Shown here: piece after piece, positions 1 to 7,634 of the stretch
How positions within the stretch are numbered: the first letter of the stretch is position 1
Layout: the number at the start of each line of letters is the position of its first letter
Origin: Helicobacter cinaedi CCUG 18818 = ATCC BAA-847
GTDB lineage: Bacteria; Campylobacterota; Campylobacteria; Campylobacterales; Helicobacteraceae
Assembly (NCBI RefSeq): GCF_000155475.1
Contig: NZ_DS990394.1
Location: 1-32,420 of the forward strand
DNA: 32,420 nt
Reading direction: 5' to 3'
Notes under the pieces: generated by a model
What the model saw: only the letters and a program-made list of their open reading frames with translations
Told to the model about the DNA's origin: nothing
The model's database searches: none
Program-made: the position numbers and the translations under genes

Positions 1-31
1 GAATTTGCACAGAATTTAACTTTTTTTTGTA

Positions 32-601
32 TTGAAATATAAAAATAAACATAATATCAATGATATAAAAACTTTTATAGATTTAATGAGGCAAAATATT
101 GATGATAAAAATAAAGAGCAGTTAAAACGAGCAATCTCAAGTATTTCTCTAGCAGAAGAGTGCATTCAAAATGGCTTTGTAGATTATGAAAAATTTTATC
201 AAAATTTTAAAGAATATAAATTAGAAGATTCTTTTGTTCAAGAAGAGAGTAATTTGCAATCTAACAAAGAGTTTTTAGAAACCAATACAAATAAAGAGGG
301 CATTGTCAGTAAAGAATTATTAACATCTTTACAAGATTTGACACTATTAAGTGAAGATTCTCAAAACAAAAAACAAGAAGTGCAAAGATTGCAAAATTTG
401 AAAGAAGAAGAGGATTTTTATAAGCCTGAAATTGCAGAAAAAAAGCAAACATATCCTCCTAGCATTAATGTAATGTTAGGTTTTATTAAAGATAAGGACC
501 TTTTAAGCATAGGCATTAGCGGGACATTCACACATAGCTTGCCATTTGGCTTTAGGATTCGCGCACATTCTTTCCATACGCCTAAAAGTGCTTTAATGTA
601 G
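32..601 (+). CDS. Hypothetical protein fused to antisense methyltransferase debris
   Basis: I do not recognise this protein. The frame opens with TTG at 32 after an in-frame stop at 17-19, and there is no clear ribosome binding site. A run of eight T just upstream (21-28) makes a lost or frameshifted 5' end likely. The first 155 or so residues are hydrophilic and rich in Lys, Glu and Asn, with a likely coiled-coil stretch around residues 115-130 (KKQEVQRLQNLKEEE). From about base 505 the reading is the complement of a methyltransferase remnant lying on the other strand, so the C-terminal 30 or so residues are probably not native. The gene therefore seems to be cut by a recombination junction near 500-505. 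Function unknown. Confidence 0.4.
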   Translation: MKYKNKHNINDIKTFIDLMRQNIDDKNKEQLKRAISSISLAEECIQNGFVDYEKFYQNFKEYKLEDSFVQEESNLQSNKEFLETNTNKEGIVSKELLTSLQDLTLLSEDSQNKKQEVQRLQNLKEEEDFYKPEIAEKKQTYPPSINVMLGFIKDKDLLSIGISGTFTHSLPFGFRIRAHSFHTPKSALM

Positions 602-770
602 GCATTATAATCATTGATTCCACCCAAAAGCCATTTTTGGCATAGTCTTTGATATTAAAATACGGCGGACTTGTGATAATCAAATCCACGCACTATTATC
701 GCTCACTTCACGCATATCGGTGCTTGAGTGGTGTATATTTGTTTTGGGGGATTGCTTGTGTTGTTTATAA
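505..770 (-). pseudogene. N4-type DNA methyltransferase, frameshifted N-terminal remnant
   Basis: Reading the minus strand gives three consecutive pieces of one methyltransferase in shifting frames. The first ends in HHSSTDMREVSDNS. The second is VDLIITSPPYFNIKDYAKNG, with the catalytic TSPPY (motif IV) of N4-cytosine and some N6-adenine methyltransferases. The third contains GGINDYNAYIKALLGVWKEC and then ARILKPNGKLCVNVPLMPM, the usual continuation in this family. At least two frameshifts separate them, and homology stops at about base 505, where another gene's sequence begins. Only about 90 residues remain, without the AdoMet-binding FxGxG motif, so the gene is dead. It lies directly downstream of the T5orf172 gene on the same strand. 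The family call is firm; the specificity is unknown. Confidence 0.8.
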
Positions 771-771
771 A

Positions 772-1164
772 TCAAGCCTGTGTGCATCCGATAGGCTTTT
801 TGCCGTGCTTTTTGATAAAATCTGTGATGATGATATTTTCTACTTTTTTGCTCGGCGGGTAGCTATCCTCAAATACTTGCCCAAAGATTTCATATCGTGG
901 CTTTTGTGGGAAAAAGGCATACACAAACACTTCTAAGTTTAGATTTAATAAACTTTGCAACACAAAATAATTCGTTGTCCCGCAAGTGCCGTTTTTACGA
1001 TATTGAGCCTTGCCACAATTATAACTTTGTATGCGTTTAATGATATTTGTCGTAGATTGTCCAATTTTAAATATTTTTTCATTTACAACAAACACATACA
1101 CAAACCCTTCCTCATCACATTTGCTTTTGTCTAAAACCTCTATATCAAGCCTTTCTTTATCCAT
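772..1164 (-). CDS. T5orf172 / GIY-YIG-like protein of a decayed RM operon
   Basis: A 130-residue protein whose centre carries a GIY-YIG-like core: residues 20-26 read GFVYVFV, followed by NEKIFKIGQS and a downstream Arg. This is the pattern of the T5orf172 branch. Such proteins often accompany type II methyltransferases and may act as, or assist, the nuclease. The start ATG at 1164-1162 overlaps the stop of the upstream minus-strand remnant by 8 nt, and the methyltransferase remnant follows directly, so the three once formed an operon. The frame itself is intact and ends IGCTQA. With both partner genes destroyed it is either an orphan nuclease fragment or non-functional. The domain call is moderate; the nuclease role is inference. 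Confidence 0.55.
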   Translation of the reverse strand: MDKERLDIEVLDKSKCDEEGFVYVFVVNEKIFKIGQSTTNIIKRIQSYNCGKAQYRKNGTCGTTNYFVLQSLLNLNLEVFVYAFFPQKPRYEIFGQVFEDSYPPSKKVENIIITDFIKKHGKKPIGCTQA

Positions 1165-1333
1165 ATTTTGTTAGTTCAAAGCTCCCAAATTTTGGGAAAT
1201 TTTGCAAGATTCTAATGTTGTTAAAATTCCCATAGCGCGTAATGTTGTTGAGAAATTTATAGATTGGCTTATCTAGCTCAGCTTTTATGCGCTTTGCTTC
1301 GGTGAGATTTTTGCACCGCGCTTTGCCCTTGAT
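1157..1333 (-). pseudogene. C-terminal fragment of a restriction-modification protein
   Basis: The minus strand is open for 58 codons and reads like protein-coding sequence (ELDKPIYKFLNNITRYGNFN, then NIRILQNFPKFGSF), ending at TAA 1159-1157. No start codon fits and an in-frame TGA lies at 1336-1334, so only the C-terminus remains. Its 8-nt overlap with the T5orf172 start and its place upstream of a methyltransferase remnant suggest the last part of another RM subunit, perhaps a second methyltransferase. The exact family cannot be decided here. The break coincides with the arrival of the type III mod promoter. Confidence 0.5.
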
Positions 1334-1359
1334 TCAAAGTTTTATTAGTAACTCTCTAC

Positions 1360-1365
1360 TATAAT
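1360..1365 (+). promoter_or_regulatory. Probable -10 element of the mod-res operon
   Basis: A consensus TATAAT lies 38 nt before the mod start. A good ribosome binding site (AGAAGGA, about 1387-1393) lies 10 nt before the ATG at 1404. No convincing -35 is seen, as is usual in Campylobacterota. Confidence 0.55.
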
Positions 1366-1403
1366 GCAAGATTTATTTTTGATTTTAGAAGGACAAAATA
1401 ATT

Positions 1404-3275
1404 ATGTTAGATAGATTCCACGCGCTTAAAGAGTATTTTCCGCAGTGCTTTGACAAAAACGGCGATTTAATGCCACACAAACTTCAAGAGGCGATTTTGG
1501 ATTTGGCGCAAGAAAATAACGCACAAGCAAACACAGCAACGCAGGATTTAGAAAATGAAGCGGCGTTTTCACTCTCAAAAGAGTCATATAGCCTAAATTG
1601 GCTTGGCAAGTCTTATGCTAAACTCTTGCGTCATTTGCCTACACACACGCTGATTGCGCAAGATAGCGCGCACAACGCACAGCCACAAAATGCAAATTCT
1701 AAAAATGTCCTTATCAAAGGCGACAATTTAGAAGTGCTAAAACACCTAAAAAACGCTTATTACCGCAAAGTAAAGATGATTTATATCGACCCGCCTTACA
1801 ACACGGGCAATGGAGACTTTATCTACAATGACGAGCGAAGTTTCACGCCGCAGAGTTTGGCGCAAATGGCAAATATAGAGCTTGAAGAGGCAGGCAGCAT
1901 ACTTAATCTTACGCTGAAAAATTCTAGCACGCATAGTGCGTGGCTTAGCTTTATGTATCCGCGTTTATATATCGCTAGGCAGCTTTTGCGTGATGATGGC
2001 GTGATTTTCATTAGCATTGACGATAACGAACAGGCAAATTTAAAACTTTTATGCGATGAAATTTTCGGGGAAGATAATTTTGTAAGTTGTTTTGTGTGGC
2101 AGAAAAAATCGGGTGGAGGGCAAGCAAAGTATTTTTACGAAGGACACGAGTATGTTTTGATTTATTGTAAAAATAAAGATTTATTACAAGGTTTATTTAA
2201 AATTAAAGAAAAAGGTAAAATTGAAACAGACTTTTTGAGAAAAATACACGGCAAATATACAAATAATTTAAAACTAAAAAATGTTTATGAAAAATATCCA
2301 AATCAACTTATAGAGCATAGAAATTTAATGTTTGAAGAAATGGATATATTTTTACAAGAAAAACTAATCACACAAGAAAAATATGATGAAATCAAACAAA
2401 ATTTGACTAATGGCATTTATTTTTTAAAACCTTACAATGATAAATTTAATTTAGTTTGTCGTAATAACGAAAATAATCAAGCCTTAATGTATTCTATTGT
2501 ATCTGGTGTCTGGACTTCTGATGGCAATACTGAAAATGAACAATTGTTTGGAAAACTTGTATTTAACGACCCGAAACCTGTAAATTTACTTAAACAACTT
2601 ATACAAAGTGCTACAATGCAAGGAAACTCAAACGATATTATTTTAGACTTTTTTGCAGGAAGCGGAACGACAGCCCAAGCGGTTATGGAGTTAAACGCAC
2701 AGGACAATGGCAATAGAGAGTTTATTTTGGTGCAATTAGATGAAGCTATCGACAAAAGCAAATCAAAAACGGCTTATGAGTTTTGTAAAAATGAGCTAGG
2801 AAGCGAAAATCCTACGATTTTTGACATTACCAAAGAGCGCATTAAACGCGCAAGCGCAAAAATCGCGCAAAATTCAAATTTGGATTTAGGATTTAAAATC
2901 TATGAATTGCGTGAAAATGATTTTGACTCACAAAATGGTGCTTTGTTTAAAGAAGTTGATAAAAACGCATTGTTAGAAAGTTTTAGACTCCAAGACTCCA
3001 CGCCCTTGAGTGTAGAAAATCAAACAATCGATTTGGGCGGATACAAAGCGATAAGGGCAGGGGAAAAGCTGTATTTACTCAACAGTGGCTTTGAAATGAA
3101 ACATTTGCAAAAACTAATATCACTAATTGACGCGCAAAAAGACTTTGTGATAAAAGAGATAAGTTATCTTAATGACGCCTTTGAAAGTGCTAGAATCCGC
3201 GAAATAGAAGAGGGAATCAAATCTTACAGCAACAAAAAAGGGCTTAAAATCCTTGTGCGAGGGAGATTTATCTAA
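1404..3275 (+). CDS. mod: Type III restriction-modification methyltransferase subunit (Mod)
   Basis: Adenine N6-methyltransferase of a type III system. Mod recognises a short asymmetric site, methylates one strand and is needed for Res to cut. The order of motifs is that of beta-class enzymes: catalytic DPPY at residues 129-132 (IYIDPPYNTGNGDF) comes first, and the AdoMet-binding FAGSGTT at 417-423 comes late. The roughly 190 residues between about 225 and 410 are richer in Lys and Asn and more AT-rich; this is the usual place of the target recognition domain and suggests domain exchange. The length of 623 residues is normal. The stop overlaps the res start by one base, so both are translated together. 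No simple-sequence repeat is seen in the coding region. A 30-base stretch at 2739-2768 nearly matches CRISPR spacer 7. Confidence 0.93.
   Translation: MLDRFHALKEYFPQCFDKNGDLMPHKLQEAILDLAQENNAQANTATQDLENEAAFSLSKESYSLNWLGKSYAKLLRHLPTHTLIAQDSAHNAQPQNANSKNVLIKGDNLEVLKHLKNAYYRKVKMIYIDPPYNTGNGDFIYNDERSFTPQSLAQMANIELEEAGSILNLTLKNSSTHSAWLSFMYPRLYIARQLLRDDGVIFISIDDNEQANLKLLCDEIFGEDNFVSCFVWQKKSGGGQAKYFYEGHEYVLIYCKNKDLLQGLFKIKEKGKIETDFLRKIHGKYTNNLKLKNVYEKYPNQLIEHRNLMFEEMDIFLQEKLITQEKYDEIKQNLTNGIYFLKPYNDKFNLVCRNNENNQALMYSIVSGVWTSDGNTENEQLFGKLVFNDPKPVNLLKQLIQSATMQGNSNDIILDFFAGSGTTAQAVMELNAQDNGNREFILVQLDEAIDKSKSKTAYEFCKNELGSENPTIFDITKERIKRASAKIAQNSNLDLGFKIYELRENDFDSQNGALFKEVDKNALLESFRLQDSTPLSVENQTIDLGGYKAIRAGEKLYLLNSGFEMKHLQKLISLIDAQKDFVIKEISYLNDAFESARIREIEEGIKSYSNKKGLKILVRGRFI
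2739..2768 (-). other. Protospacer-like match to CRISPR spacer 7
   Basis: These 30 bases equal spacer 7 (15409-15438) except at 2746, which is C here and T in the spacer (Ala codon here, Val codon in the spacer version). Spacer orientation places the mismatch at the eighth base from the PAM-proximal end. The flanking bases on the minus strand read TAATTGCACC. Confidence 0.9.
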
Positions 3276-6256
3276 TGGGATTTAGCTATGAGAGAAATTT
3301 ACCCCACCAAATAAAAGCGATAGAGTGCGTCCTAAACGCACTAGAAAATGCGCGTGTGAATCCAAATCTCAATAACGCTTATAATCCGCTTGTAGAGATT
3401 AGCAATATAGATTTAGGCAAAAATCTAAACGCATTGCAACGCTCCCAAAGTATCGAATCTGCCCCGATAAATCCGCAAAATCGCATATTTGATATATCAA
3501 TGGAAACAGGCACGGGCAAAACTTATACTTACACGAAAATGGCATTAGCATTATCACAGCAATTTAATATGCGTAAATTTATCATAATCGTTCCAAGTCT
3601 TGCGATTAAGGCAAATGCGCTAAATTTTTTGTGCGATAGTGCGACAAAGGAGCATTTTAGCGCGGAGTATGGATTTGATATAGTCGCTAGTGCGATAGAA
3701 TCTAAAAAATCTAATAGCAAGTCAAAGAAAAAGCTAATGCCAAGTGCCTTGCGTGAGTTTGTCGAAAATGATAGCCCAAAAGAAGTGCATTTTTTAATCA
3801 TAAACGCCCAAATGCTTACGGCGGCTTCGATGAATGAGGATTATGAACAAAACTTGTGTGATGAATTTAGCAATCCTTTTGACGCGCTTAATGCGGTAAA
3901 TCCTGTGTGTATTATCGATGAGCCACATAGATTTGGCGAGGATAATAAGGCGTGGAAAAAGATTGTAGATAGCACAAAAGATTCTAAAGCGATAAATCCG
4001 CAAATGATTTTTCGCTATGGCGCGACTTTTAAGGAAAATAAAAAAGGGCAAAAATATCATAATTTGATTTATAAATTAAGCGCGATTGAAGCATTTAATA
4101 ATAATCTTGTCAAAGGCGTGGAAGTCAGCGTGTGTGAAGCAAATGGCAGTGAAAATCAAGCATATATAGAATTTATCGGCATAGAAAACAATCAAGCAAC
4201 ATTCGCGCTAAAAGAGCAGGGCAAAAGCAAAGCGATAAAAGAAGTGGCATTAGGCGTAGGCGAATCTTTGGGCGTGATAAATAGCAATTTATCGCATTTG
4301 CGCGTAAGTATAAAATATGATAGCAAAACCCCCAAAGCACAGCTAAATAATCAAGATGAAAATGAGTGGCTAAAAAAGGGCGATAGGATTAACTTGAATG
4401 CGTATTTGCCACAAATGCAAACACAAATGCTTACCGAAGCACTGCAAGCACATTTCGCGCTAGAAAAGGTGCTAATGCAAAGCGAGACAAAGATAAAGCC
4501 GCTCACGCTATTTTTTATCGAGGATATTGCAAGCTATCGTAGCGAAAATAAGCAAAATGAGATTTTACGAATCGAGTTTGAAAAAATCGCGCAAAATTTA
4601 ATGCAAGAAAATCTAAAAGAAGCACACGGATTTTATAAAGAATATTTGGAAAAATCATTGCATAATTTGCGAGGCATTAGCGGTGGGTATTTTTCCAAAG
4701 ATAACTCAAATAAAGAAGAGTATGTCGTAAGTGAGATAAATGAAATTTTACACGACAAAGAAAAGCTGTTAAGCTGTGAGAATATAAGGCGTTTTATCTT
4801 TTCTAAATGGACTTTGCGTGAGGGCTGGGACAATCCAAATGTCTTTGTGATATGCAAACTGCGGTCTAGCGGAAGCGAGATAAGCAAACTCCAAGAGGTT
4901 GGGCGTGGGCTTAGGCTGCCTGTGAATGAATATATGTCGCGCGTGGGGAATGATAGCCATTTGGGGACGCATTATTTGCATTATATAGTCAATGATAGTG
5001 AGCGAGACTTTGCACAAAGCCTTATAAGCGATATAAACGCTCAAAGTGGCGTGATATTTAGCGAGAATGCTACAAAGCTAGATGAAAAAATGAGGCAAAA
5101 AATATGCGAAGTGTATGAAATAGCCGAGTTTGATTTGCTAAGCGAATTAGTGTCAAGTGGGATTGTCGATAAAAAGTTTGATTTTTTAGAAAATGGTATG
5201 TTAAAGCTAAAAGAACTTTATCCAAACGCTTTTGATAAAGAAAACTTGAAAGATGGTAAAGTGCGACAAAGTGGCAAAACACAAACAAAGGCGCATATCC
5301 GCCGTGATAATTACAAAATCTTACGAGAACTTTGGGAGACTATCAACCAAAAAGTGATTTTAGAGTATAAAATCAAAAGCGAGGGAGAATTTAGCGCATT
5401 GCTTGAAGTATTTTTGCGTGAATTTATGCAAAATCAAGCTGTGCAATCAAATATCACCACGACAACCAAACGACTAGAAATGAGGGACAATAGCGCGAGT
5501 TTGCAAGAAATTTTGCGACAAGAAAATGCTCTTGATAGCAAAAGTATGCAATATCAAGCAATGGGTAAGAGCGAGTTTTTACAGCAGAGCGCAAACGCAC
5601 TTTTAGTAAATGTGGGGACATTACGCGAAGTGCTAGAATCTGTGGGCTTTGAATCGCAATTTTTTAATGCACGAAATATTGCTTTGCTAAAAAGTGAATT
5701 TAATAGATTTTTGTTTGAAAATGCGATAAGCGGCTTTGAAGTGGGCTTTGCTAAAATCTCTAGTGCGACACAGCCAAACTTGCACCCTACGGCTTTCACA
5801 GATACAAATGGCAAACCCTATGAGGCGATAGAATCAAGCAATTTAGGGATAGAATCTAGCGATGAAATCACGCCAAAAAATTATCTTTTTGATGAGTTGT
5901 TTTATGATTCTGCTATTGAGAGAGAAAATATCTTACAAAATGTTGATAGAGTTTTGGTTTTCACCAAGATTCCTAAAAATGCGTTAAAAATCCCTGTGGC
6001 AGGTGGGATAAGCTACACACCAGATTTTGCTTATGTTTTGAAGTGCGAAAATGGCGAGCAGATATATTGCATAATTGAGAGCAAGGGCAAAGATTTGCGT
6101 GATTTAAGCAAGGTAGAAAATCTAAAAATATCCCGTGCCGAACAGTTTTTGGAAAAAAGTGGGATTTTTGGCGCAAAGATACAATTTAGGGCGCAATTTG
6201 AAAGCGAAGCAATCACAAAGATTTTGCAAGAATTTTTAAATAAAAATGATATTTAA
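3275..6256 (+). CDS. res: Type III restriction endonuclease subunit (Res)
   Basis: Restriction subunit of the type III system. It is an ATP-dependent superfamily 2 translocase with a C-terminal nuclease, which acts in complex with Mod on unmethylated invading DNA. Visible parts, in order: Walker A METGTGKT with Lys82; the DEPH box at 215-218; helicase motifs around KWTLREGWDNP and the arginine-finger stretch EVGRGLRLP; and a PD-(D/E)xK nuclease near the end with Asp917 (YTPDFAYVL) and ESKGK from Glu935. The 993-residue length is normal and no lesion is seen. The start ATG shares one base with the mod stop. The pair looks functional, unlike the RM wreckage just upstream. Confidence 0.93.
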   Translation: MGFSYERNLPHQIKAIECVLNALENARVNPNLNNAYNPLVEISNIDLGKNLNALQRSQSIESAPINPQNRIFDISMETGTGKTYTYTKMALALSQQFNMRKFIIIVPSLAIKANALNFLCDSATKEHFSAEYGFDIVASAIESKKSNSKSKKKLMPSALREFVENDSPKEVHFLIINAQMLTAASMNEDYEQNLCDEFSNPFDALNAVNPVCIIDEPHRFGEDNKAWKKIVDSTKDSKAINPQMIFRYGATFKENKKGQKYHNLIYKLSAIEAFNNNLVKGVEVSVCEANGSENQAYIEFIGIENNQATFALKEQGKSKAIKEVALGVGESLGVINSNLSHLRVSIKYDSKTPKAQLNNQDENEWLKKGDRINLNAYLPQMQTQMLTEALQAHFALEKVLMQSETKIKPLTLFFIEDIASYRSENKQNEILRIEFEKIAQNLMQENLKEAHGFYKEYLEKSLHNLRGISGGYFSKDNSNKEEYVVSEINEILHDKEKLLSCENIRRFIFSKWTLREGWDNPNVFVICKLRSSGSEISKLQEVGRGLRLPVNEYMSRVGNDSHLGTHYLHYIVNDSERDFAQSLISDINAQSGVIFSENATKLDEKMRQKICEVYEIAEFDLLSELVSSGIVDKKFDFLENGMLKLKELYPNAFDKENLKDGKVRQSGKTQTKAHIRRDNYKILRELWETINQKVILEYKIKSEGEFSALLEVFLREFMQNQAVQSNITTTTKRLEMRDNSASLQEILRQENALDSKSMQYQAMGKSEFLQQSANALLVNVGTLREVLESVGFESQFFNARNIALLKSEFNRFLFENAISGFEVGFAKISSATQPNLHPTAFTDTNGKPYEAIESSNLGIESSDEITPKNYLFDELFYDSAIERENILQNVDRVLVFTKIPKNALKIPVAGGISYTPDFAYVLKCENGEQIYCIIESKGKDLRDLSKVENLKISRAEQFLEKSGIFGAKIQFRAQFESEAITKILQEFLNKNDI

Positions 6257-6477
6257 CAGAATCCTTTTTGCTTACGAATCGCAAAGATATTTAAAGAAAA
6301 ATTTAGATTTTAGGCAAGGATATTTTTTTGAGAGTTGAGGCGTTTAGTAGATTTGTGCAAATTAGCATTGAGGAATACAATCCCGCACTTACGCAGATTC
6401 TTAACTATGCAAAAAAGCATTTTCAGCAGATTTCACACCTGAACTTCAAAAAGATATGTATATAAAAGGATTCAAAA
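6257..6477 (+). other. Spacer between res and the phosphoesterase operon
   Basis: About 220 bases without an intact known gene. The middle keeps a short open frame (6328-6465, listed separately). The end holds the ribosome binding site of the next gene (AAAAGGA, about 6466-6472). Confidence 0.5.
6328..6465 (+). pseudogene. Short ORF, possibly the end of a lost gene
   Basis: A frame of 45 codons from TTG at 6328 to TAA at 6463-6465. It contains VEAFSRFVQISIEEYNPALT and then QILNYAKKHFQQ, which looks like an amphipathic helical protein end rather than random sequence. There is no convincing ribosome binding site. I do not recognise the family. It is probably debris left between two transferred blocks, but a small real protein cannot be excluded. 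Confidence 0.25.
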
Positions 6478-7290
6478 ATGAGTAATATTTACTTCTTTGG
6501 TGATACACACGGAAGCCTTGATATAGATAAGATTTTTATGCCTAGTTATCAAGCAGATGATTATATTATTGTCTGTGGAGATTTTGGCGTATTATGGAGT
6601 GATGAAACGGGTGTGTTTAAGCAAGATGATATGCTAGAAAAAGAAGCCAAGCTAAAAAAACGCATTCAAACCTTGCCTTGCACTCTTTTGTTTATAGATG
6701 GTAACCACGAGAATTTTAATCGCCTAAACACTCTTAAGCAAGTTGAGAGATTTGAATCTATTGTGGGTGAATATATAAAAGATAAATGCTATCATCTCAA
6801 AAGAGGGAATATTTATAATATAACAGGACATACTATTTTCACTATGGGTGGAGCTTTAAGCATAGATAAGGCGTGGAGGGCTGAAAGGCTAAGCTGGTGG
6901 AGGCAAGAAGCCATTACTCAAATGGAACTTGAGAATGCTTTACACAATATACAAAACTATAAGGGAAAAATAGAGCTTGTAGTAACCCACACTTGCCCCC
7001 AAAGCTTTTTAAGCCCTTTAAGCGAACTTATCAATATAGACCATAAGATTCACGATGAGAATCCATACAAGCTAGAAAAGATTAAAAACGCTTTGATTGA
7101 TAATCATCAAAAACCACAATTTTGGATATTTGGTCATTGGCATAGAGATGTGAATTTTACAAGCGATGAGATAGAGGCAAATACCTTGTATTTGCATTGC
7201 TTGAAGTTAGATAAGCATAAAAACTTTGAGCGATTTGATTTTAGAAAAGAGATTTTTTATGCCAAAACGAGAAATAGACATAAGGAGTGA
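6478..7290 (+). CDS. Calcineurin-like metallophosphoesterase
   Basis: Predicted binuclear-metal phosphoesterase of 270 residues. The family's metal motifs appear in order: GDTHG near the N-terminus, GDFG, GNHEN, then TH (VVTHTCP) and GHWH (IFGHWHRD). The usual third motif is well kept, so the protein should be active. The substrate is unknown; related enzymes act on phosphoproteins, cyclic nucleotides, dinucleotides or nucleic acid ends. A good ribosome binding site precedes the ATG. The next gene starts 4 nt after its stop, and a coupling ATPase follows that, so it is transcribed with transfer genes and may be element cargo. No signal peptide or membrane segment is seen, so it is probably cytoplasmic. 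Confidence 0.85.
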   Translation: MSNIYFFGDTHGSLDIDKIFMPSYQADDYIIVCGDFGVLWSDETGVFKQDDMLEKEAKLKKRIQTLPCTLLFIDGNHENFNRLNTLKQVERFESIVGEYIKDKCYHLKRGNIYNITGHTIFTMGGALSIDKAWRAERLSWWRQEAITQMELENALHNIQNYKGKIELVVTHTCPQSFLSPLSELINIDHKIHDENPYKLEKIKNALIDNHQKPQFWIFGHWHRDVNFTSDEIEANTLYLHCLKLDKHKNFERFDFRKEIFYAKTRNRHKE

Positions 7291-7294
7291 TTAA

Positions 7295-7633
7295 ATGATA
7301 AAAATAAAACTTTCTACTATATTATTTATTATTGCAATAATTGTAAGTAATGCTAATGCGGTTTTCTGTGTTGATTTTGCAACACTTAATGTATATGAAC
7401 AAATGACAAATAGTAAATATACTCAAGGAGATAATGAAATTGGAAATGAAATAAGAAATATTACAAATACGATAAAAAGTGAAATTAAGCAAATAGAAAA
7501 CAATAACAAAACACTATTAAAAAACTTAAAGAGAGCAAAAGAGGCCGAATCAATTTTGGCTTTGAAAAAAAGCTTTTTGCTTAAACAAAACAACGAGTTA
7601 CAAAGCATAAATAACAATATAAAGGCAAACTAG
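7295..7633 (+). CDS. Small exported protein of the transfer operon
   Basis: A 112-residue protein with a clear N-terminal signal peptide (Lys-rich start, hydrophobic core LFIIAII, then SNANA before a likely cleavage site). The mature part is helical and Lys/Glu/Asn-rich, with a probable coiled coil from residue 60 to the end. It has a ribosome binding site (AAGGAG) and lies between the phosphoesterase and the coupling ATPase with gaps of 4 and 1 nt. The size, export signal and position fit a minor periplasmic component of a type IV secretion system, such as a VirB5-like protein, but there is no diagnostic motif. The signal resembles that of the exported protein at 18603 (both end in NANA). 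Confidence 0.55.
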   Translation: MIKIKLSTILFIIAIIVSNANAVFCVDFATLNVYEQMTNSKYTQGDNEIGNEIRNITNTIKSEIKQIENNNKTLLKNLKRAKEAESILALKKSFLLKQNNELQSINNNIKAN

Positions 7634-7634
7634 A

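Noticed and set aside
649-936. A plus-strand protein with aromatic-rich sequence
   Set aside because: It is the complement of the methyltransferase remnant and the T5orf172 gene, whose motifs are recognisable.
6478-7290. The phosphoesterase as part of the type III restriction operon
   Set aside because: A 221-base gap with debris separates them, while the downstream transfer genes follow within 4 bases.
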